In this document: in pieces, positions 57,501 to 64,000 of the stretch | Numbering within the stretch: the first letter of the stretch is position 1 | How the letters are laid out: the number at the start of each line of letters is the position of its first letter | NCBI GenBank assembly: GCA_023512835.1 | Contig: CM042088.1 | Location: 35,295,664 to 35,359,663, forward strand | Origin: Taxillus chinensis | Lineage: Eukaryota > Streptophyta > Magnoliopsida > Santalales > Loranthaceae | Length of the DNA: 64,000 nt | Direction of reading: 5' to 3' | Translations under genes and position numbers: made by a program | Notes under the pieces: generated by a model | Told to the model about the DNA's origin: nothing | The model's database searches: none | Seen by the model: the letters and a program-made list of their open reading frames with translations, nothing else

Positions 57501-57931
57501 TCTTGAAACAAACATGTATTGCTCGCTCTACTATGGAGTCTGAGTTTATTGCTCTTGAATTAGCAAGTTAAGAGGCCGAATGATTAAGGAACTTGTTGGC
57601 GGACATACCAATATGGGAAAAATCTAATGTTCTAATCTCTCTACATTGTGATTCTCAGGTAGCTATTGGAATTTCTAAGAACTGTGTTTATAATGGCAAG
57701 AGAAGACATATTCGCATAAGACATGGTGCTATTAAACAGTTGTTGAGAAATGGTGTTATTTCATTGGATTATGTGAAATCCAAAAGAAATTTGGATGATC
57801 CTCTTATTAAAGGTCTAACATATAAATTAGTGTTGGATTCCTCAAGAGGGGTGAGTCTTAAGTCCTGTGTTAGAGGAGGAGTGTGGTGGATACCTTCTTC
57901 TATGGTCAAACAAAACCACTTTGATCCTTAA
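54547..57931 (+). pseudogene. Copia gag end and pol, degraded
   Basis: A knuckle-like motif GKTDHKAYQC (about 54691) with its second Cys replaced by Trp is followed by the gag-pre-integrase region (LNNVLYVPSLCKNLIS, about 55027). The integrase has HTDLANFKN and SAPYSPQ-NGIVERKNR, where the Gln codon is TAG (55731). The RT contains KFKARLVV, SLYGLK and YVDDMLIFG (about 56924). RNase H has EGFCDVNW, HCDSQVAIGISKN and RHIRIRH. The order gag-integrase-RT-RNase H is diagnostic of Ty1/Copia. Many stops and shifts. Confidence 0.85.
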
Positions 57932-58331
57932 TATATTTCCCATCCATATGATTTTTATGTGTTTGAGTCTTTGACTCTTGTAGGAAACTATAACCCTTTT
58001 ATTGGGTGGTCTAATTATGTTGGACTTGATGGTTTCTTTCATGTGATGAGGATAAACATATAATTAATTGCTCTTAATGAATACATAGCCTAGTGAGGTG
58101 GTGCTAGAGAGAAGCATTTAATGGATTCACCTACGTGGGTGTGGACGTTTGGCTGCCTCCTACAAAAGACATGGGGCAATCTTTTTAGAGCACTCATGAG
58201 TCCCAAGGTAGGTGCACGACCTTTTTTTAATAGCATATTTGTTTGTATTGCGAAGATCTTGTAAACCTAAGGGTTTGATTCGAGTAGTGGGGGTCTCAAA
58301 CGATGGTTCTCTAAGTTCAAGAGTGCTATAT

Positions 58332-59009
58332 TGTGAGAACCCGTGTCCTAGTCATGAGAATTAGAGGTTGTGAGGTGCCATTTTGTAATGACTCGTCTTT
58401 AGGGAGGTGAGAAGTTTTGAGGTCCCATTGAGGGGATGGTCCAAGAGTGGACCCGAGTATTTAGGTTCCATTGAGGGAACCACCTATAAATCCTTTGTGT
58501 GTGTTTTACTGTTACTTTGACTATACTACAGTACACATATTCACACTGAGCATATTATGAAGGAAATGTTGGGTTGGTCCAAGAAGGAGTAACCCCTACT
58601 GAGGTATGATTTGCTCACTCACCTTTGATGTCTTTCTCTGCAGGACCTAGCAGGCGTTAGGAGGATCACACTATTGCTGGAGCTTGAGTGCTTGACTTGT
58701 TGCTTTAATTGAGATCATGTACAATGTTTAGGATTGAGACTTATATGTTCTTGTGGGTTTGGGTGTATTTATTTGAAACACTATGTTTTGGGGATGATGA
58801 CCCTATTTAACATGTAATACTATTTTATCATATGGAGTAGTTTTCTTGTATGGTTTGTAAATGTCATGTTTGAGATTGTAGTAGGTTTGGGGCAACACCT
58901 GAGAGGGAGCCCTATTAGGTGACTATTCACTAACCCCTTGTCCTCCTGGGTGTGAGGCATGGGGCTTCACTAACCGGTTTCTCAATGTTGGGAAATTTGG
59001 GGCATGACA
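58332..59009 (+). repeat. Tekay-like LTR remnant
   Basis: The left edge TGTGAGAACCCGTGTCCTAG resembles the Tekay-like LTR start. The last 150 bp (AACACCTGAGAG...CTAACCCCTTG...GGGGCATGACA) clearly resemble the LTR end at 44170-44280. No primer site or coding region follows, so it is a solo or truncated LTR of a related family. No clear target duplication. Confidence 0.6.
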
Positions 59010-60222
59010 TACACTTTCTACATCTTCTGTTTGTTGCCTCATTTCACTATGTGTCAATTCAATTGGAAGATATTGATGCTCATGCAATCAACCCTTTTGT
59101 TGCCCAAAATCTTTTTCTTTCTTTTCCTGCTTTCCATTTATGGGGATTGTTGGAAATATCAATATTTTATATTAAATTCTATCTTATTTAACATTACGTG
59201 TTTCCTTTATTTTCTCCTCCATATCCTCCATGATCCTTCTAAGACCATTTCTCTATCCTAATTTTATGCATATTCTATTGTAGTGATAACATTCTTTTTT
59301 TAATGTTATATTTGGGATCGTTGGGCATGCTGGAGTGGTGTAGAGAATTACTGAATTCTATTTCTTTTTTTCTTTGTTCTAGGCTTCTCTTATCTGATCT
59401 CCATTTCTCCTACTGTGAGTGCACACAACTGGAGAAGTTTGTGTGAATCTTGGGAAGCAACTAACATTCAGGCTTGCACCCTTAGGTTTGCCAAAATTAC
59501 TTTTAAAGTAATGGTAAATCACATCACAACCCTTTAATTGTTTTGCTTTTGATTTTATTTCAGGCAGTGTTTTAATTATATTCTTGCTTATTTTCTAACA
59601 ATGGACACTGTTTTCCTGTTAAGGACAAGAGCTTTCTAGAACTTGGGCCACTTTTTGGTGTAACGTTGTTTTAGCACCTTAAAAAAACAATAAAAATATA
59701 AATCCATCTTCGATGGACACCGATTAAAAACAGTTAGACTTCAACTTATTATCACCTTAATTCTATTGAAAATTTCGCATCGGCACTTTCGGCTGGTTTT
59801 TCTGGCCCATCTTGGTTTTTTTTGTTTTGTTTAAGGTTGAAGAGGTCACCCCCATCAACGTTGGCTTATTAGATAGTTCTAGAAAACTTTAGATGAAAGA
59901 CAAAAAGAAAGCAAAAAAAAACTAGCTTAATGCATGGCCGAAGGGAAATGTTATGATTTGAGAAGTGGGATTTTTTTTTTGTTTTAACTGGAAGATCTCT
60001 AGTGATAACCTGGATGGCAAAATCCCAAAAATGCCACCAATGTGCGCAAGTTTGAGTTTAGTGGATGACAATTCAAGGGTTTGAATTCCATGGGTAGTTG
60101 AGCTAGACCATTGATTAGACTCTGACTTACTTGCACGTATTGGTGTGGAAGCTACCCAAATCGTTTTAGGGTTTAGATATTCTAGCTTAACCCAAAGGGT
60201 GGGTGAAGGTTCCTAGATTCCA

Positions 60223-60253
<31 letters not shown>

Positions 60254-61730
60254 TGATATGAAGTTTGAAATTTTTCTTAAGAAAATTTTATACTTTTATT
60301 TAAATAAAATAAACAAATTGTAAACACTCCTCAAAAACTTTAAATTTATTGTTTAAATGACTTAATAAATAAGCAAATAAGAAACTATTTTGTCACGCAA
60401 AGGAAGCGTGAGAAAATTAGTAAACTAAATGAGTATACTTTTGTATGATAATCTTTAGGTTTATAAATTATTTTTGTTGAATTTTCAATTTATTTGCCAT
60501 TTTTCTTCTAAATTGTTGCAACAATATTGTCACAAAGTTTGTTTAGATATTTGTAAAGTTTTGGAGCATAATAAGGCAAGGAGGACCGTAAAGAGGTCAA
60601 AGACTCTATCACCCGTAAGGAAAAATCAATGCTTAAAATTTTATCATAGATTCTTTTGTTGTCAAAAGTTGTTTTGATAGAGAAGATTAATTGGAAATGT
60701 ACTTTGATCTATTATTGTAATTACTTGATTTTCACTTATTTTCTTTTTGTTTCTCTCTTTTACGTTCTTTGATGGAAAAGACCGCTACAAAATCCTTATT
60801 GGATTCATCTTAATTGAAGCGAAAATGAAATGAATATTATATATATATAACCCTTTTATTTTAATTTCTCTTAAAACTAATAACTAGAGACATTTGTTTA
60901 TTTGAAATAAGTCATTTAATTATATACCATCCATTAATTACATGTGATCTTTGAATTACATAAATCACTATATAACTTATTAAAAATACACAAAATAATC
61001 TCACACACCAAATAATACGTCAAATATTTTGAAAAGTAGGACATATTATTATTCAAGTATGGATAAATGCACAAACTATAATAATCAATACATCCACTTT
61101 AAAATATAAATATGAGAAACATATTGTAGCTAATGGCACAAATAACATTTATGATTGACAGTCACCACCATCTCTCCTCCGAATACGTCACCAACATCCT
61201 TTGCTTATTCTCCATAGATGGTAAGTTGTCCTCCTCCATCGGTTTCTTCTCCTCCATCATTCTCTTCTTTAATTCCCAGCAATAACTCCTTTTCTTTCCA
61301 TTTTAAATTCTCCACCAGAGCTGCGAACAGAAGGTTTGAATCTCTATAGTATTATTTTTTATTTCAGATTCGTCATATGTAGTACAAACAATCAAATCAT
61401 AACTGTAAATTTTTTTGTTCGTTATTTAGTTACTGAATACATATATATATAATGTGTAATCTTTCATACGAACTATTGTTCTATTCCAACATAATAAAAT
61501 AATTTTTGTTATGTAAATTTTGAATGAATTGATAGGGTTCATTTAGTTTTCAAACATATTATTAATGTTATATGATTGATATTTGAACATATTAATAATG
61601 TTATATAATTATTATTTGAACATATATATTTTGTTCTAACATACTTAATTGAATAAATAATTTATATTCATGTTATATGTTTTGAACAAGAAGTTTATGT
61701 ATTTCTAATTTGTTTATATTATTAGGTAAA
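59010..61730. other. AT-rich spacer, no gene seen
   Basis: Predominantly AT-rich. Short frames at 58952-59261 and 60474-60677 have no recognisable domains or gene-like context. No RNA gene recognised. Confidence 0.6.
60228..60253. repeat. (TA)n microsatellite
   Basis: An uninterrupted run of about 13 TA units. Confidence 0.95.
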
Positions 61731-62340
61731 ACAGAGTGTGAGATAAAACATCAGTTACTGCTTTGTTTAAGTGAAGACGTGATGAGGCCAAACTTGCTGA
61801 GGGTGCTTAAGCCAGATTCGATGAGGGTGCCCAAGCTTCTACACGATGCACACAAGATACTTTAGGAGTTGCTAAGGATACTCCATAAAATGACAATGTG
61901 CATGTTAGGTGTGCACTTTGTCATAGCCATCGAGGACGTATACATCATACTGAAGGAGGTGCAAAGTGTACAGAGGGAGGTGCAGAGACTACTTAACAAG
62001 GTCAAAAGAGTAGTCAAGGAGGTATAAAGGCTATACTACAAAAGGTGCAGAGCCTACTGAGGCAACTCTATGGAGTAGATGGGGAACTGTAGATCCTACT
62101 GAGGCAGCTTTATAGAGTAGTTAGGGAGGTGCAGATACTATTGGAGGAGATACAAAGCCTACTGAGGCAGCTCCAAAGAGTAACCAAGGAGGCGTAATGG
62201 CTAAGGGTACTCAAGGTAGGCGTAGGGAATTCAAGCCATCTACTAGAATGGAGTAAGAAATCCGAGTAATCATTGACATGGAGTAAGGAATCTGACTGAT
62301 TATTGACATGAAGTAAGGAATCCGAGCCTTCCACTAGCAC
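61730..62340 (+). repeat. Degenerate repeats in former coding-like sequence
   Basis: GCCTACTGAGGCA.CTC and its variants recur at about 62052, 62096 and 62158 (spacing about 45-60 bp) followed by AGAGTAG-like words. GGAGTAAGGAATC.GA recurs three times at 62250-62320. One frame gives CALCHSHRGRIHHTEGGAKC (about 61915), reminiscent of a zinc knuckle, but stops are frequent. Origin unknown; it might be a decayed transposase C-terminus. Confidence 0.45.
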
Positions 62341-62559
62341 GTATTCAAGGGTACCTCAATTCAGGGGGCTACAACTACCTACCAATACAAGCTCTACTGC
62401 TAAATATACCAATTTAACCACTGAATACTAGCAAAATAGTCACCTTCCAAGCCTCTGAAAATTATCAGGAGCTAGATCCAAAATTGTGTTCATATCATCT
62501 AACGTGCTTTGCCAAGCAAACACCAATATCTAGTACCCTTAAAAGGCATAAGGATTGAT

Positions 62560-63500
62560 TTTATACCCCAAAATGTGGATTATAAAACTTTTGGACTACT
62601 AGCGAATACACCAGGATAAAATTGCCTAACTGCTCAAGCCCCATGCTCGACGCTCGACACCTTGATGCTTGACACTCGATTCTCATTGCTTGACATTACT
62701 AGATTGGTGCAACAAACAAATCCTTTGCTCAAGGCACCCTACTCGAGGCTGAGCTCGAGCTTGCTTAATGCTCTAATATGCTCAAAACACCCCGTTCGAT
62801 GCTCTGCTTGAGGCTGGCTTGACTCTTGAGCCTCAAGCAATGTCGAGCAGTTCTCCAAACACAATTTGTCAACTGTGTTCATCTTGGTTTTGATCTCATA
62901 ATCCAGTTATAGCAGTGAAATACTCATTTATAAGCATAAATTCATCCCTATCATGAGTTCCTAACATCCTCTAGCCACATTAGACTACCGAATAACCTAA
63001 ATATTCAAGGTTTCATGCTCAAAATTTAATTTTCCCTAATTTCCTAGGGTTCATACTAACCTCATGAAATCATGCTCAAATCATGCAGATAATCAAGAAC
63101 AGAGTGCTAGGAACTCCTACCTGGAATGGTTCTTTGAGATCCATGAGCTCCAATCATCCTAAATCACCAAGGCTTCATGCTCTCTCTCCCTCTCTCTCTT
63201 TAGCTCTCAAACGCATAAACGCTATAACGTAACGTGAAAGCTTTCTTTCTTTTTCTTCTATTTGTATTTATTGTCTTTCTTTTTATTTAATCATTAATTA
63301 ATCAAATCCTAAAATAATAATTGACCTCTCAGGTTCACGAACTTAAGATCTAGCTTAAATACAGTCAAAACGCTCAAAATGACAAGCATATCATTATTCA
63401 GATGTTTTCCAGCCCAACTAACCACTCAAATACAAAGTCAACTAACAAACCACCCCAAAAGTTAACCAATACTGTCTTCCCAATAATACTCACAAATAAT
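62560..63500 (-). repeat. Tekay-like LTR fragment, minus orientation
   Basis: Read on the minus strand it is collinear with the Tekay-like LTR: the region around AAGTCAACTAACAAACC and CAAAACGCTCAAAATGACAAGC (63365-63475), the leader region with ACGTTATAGCG and CCTACCTGGAATG (63110-63235), then a TCGA-core cluster (62640-62850). Similarity is moderate, so it is a separate, older family member. Ends not resolved. Confidence 0.7.
62640..62850. repeat. GCTCGA/CTTGA-type TCGA-core cluster inside the LTR fragment
   Basis: GCTCGACGCTCGACACC, ACTCGATT, ACTCGAGG and GCTCGAGCTTGC words within 200 bp, partly decayed to CTTGA, a C-to-T change as expected from deamination of methylated CpG. The position matches the TTCGAA array of the intact Tekay-like LTR. 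Confidence 0.7.
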
Positions 63501-64000
63501 CTCCACTGTTCTAATATCCAATATATATTGTTTTCACATATTCATCATTAGTGGTATTGGCATAGGTGGACCCAGGATTTCAATCTAAGGGGAGCCATAA
63601 CAAAGAGGAACAAATAAGGGACAGACCATAAACCGAATATCGGATAATCGGATCACCTGGATCATTGTGTCTGGTGCGGCACCTCATGGCTTCAAGCTTT
63701 GGCACTTTCGGTGTTGGGCGGGGAGGGGGGGGGGATGGGACAACAGATCTGGGGTGGCTATTGCACAACGGGGGGAGCAGGGGCGAGGGAGGTGGGGGCA
63801 CGACGGGAGTGGCCATTGGCGTACCGTTTTTGGCAATACGAGTGCTTCCAATTCACCAACTAGCTAGGAGCCACGTTAAGTGTCACCGTCGACACCGATG
63901 AAGGTCCCCAGGCCTTCCATGCGCCCCGATTTGAACTTTCCCTTGTATGTCGCTCCCGACGGCCACGAGAACCGACCCTTACCGAACACCTTCCCTTGCT
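63501..64000. other. Window end, unassigned
   Basis: A G-rich run near 63717-63736, and a 78-residue Pro-rich minus-strand frame (63580-63816) that mirrors it. No gene can be supported. Confidence 0.4.

Larger units (their letters stand above)
38195..57931 (+). mobile_element. Ty1/Copia retrotransposon remnant, split by nested insertions
   Basis: The gag part (38195-39400) and the zinc-knuckle-to-RNase H part (54547-57931) are collinear pieces of one Copia element. They are separated by a Ty3 element with a CATTG target duplication at 39401-39405 and 54542-54546. A MITE interrupts the gag piece. The element is old: nearly every domain has stops and shifts. Neither LTR could be identified, so its outer limits are approximate. 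Confidence 0.8.

Noticed and set aside
63580..63901. Pro-rich and Gly-rich ORFs at the right end
   Set aside because: Both strands of a single G-rich low-complexity run.

Overview
The window is nuclear DNA from a flowering plant. It carries GRAS transcription-factor genes of the LISCL (SCL14/SCL33-like) type, a FAR1/FRS-type MULE transposase, plant Ty3 lineages (Athila-, Reina- and Tekay-like), a Ty1/Copia element, hAT-type MITEs and long AT-rich spacers. The species cannot be named from sequence alone. The only intact host genes I can support are two intronless GRAS genes (28.7-30.6 kb and 34.65-37.0 kb, + strand). A third, broken GRAS copy lies at 11.1-12.8 kb on the same strand, so this is a decayed tandem GRAS cluster invaded by transposons.

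Layout, left to right. 1-2.5 kb: 5' end (gag, tRNA-Asp primer site, 1.5-kb LTR) of an Athila-like element on the minus strand. 2.5-20.2 kb: a MULE-rich block holding three degraded copies of a transposon gene with a C-terminal Ulp1/C48 cysteine-protease domain (3.5-5.6 kb +; 8.0-10.3 kb -; 17.3-19.6 kb -) and one near-intact FAR1/MULE transposase (13.9-15.75 kb +). Arrays of short TCGA-core motifs (CTCGAG, GCTCGA, GACTCGAAG) flank these genes, and several are folded into inverted repeats. 20.4-21.6 kb: an unusual foldback element made of two inverted LTR-like arms. 22-28.7 kb: AT-rich spacer with hAT MITEs and a 2.1-kb solo LTR. 28.7-37 kb: the two intact GRAS genes. 37.7-58 kb: a four-level nest, in which a Copia element is split by a hAT MITE and by a Reina-like Ty3 element, itself split by another hAT MITE and by a Tekay-like Ty3 element. 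58-64 kb: fragments of Tekay-like LTRs, simple repeats and AT-rich DNA.

The most unusual theme is the recurrence of dense TCGA-core motif arrays in the noncoding parts of several unrelated transposons: the MULE/Ulp1 units, the Tekay-like LTRs and the solo LTR. For the MULE/Ulp1 units this recalls the motif arrays of Arabidopsis VANDAL MULEs, which are targets of transposon-encoded anti-silencing proteins. That link is an inference. Two other structural oddities are the 1.2-kb inverted-LTR foldback with a polypurine tract inside each arm, and a 447-bp-arm palindrome that has replaced part of the 5' LTR of the Tekay-like element.

All repeat boundaries were read by eye. Identities are qualitative unless counted.
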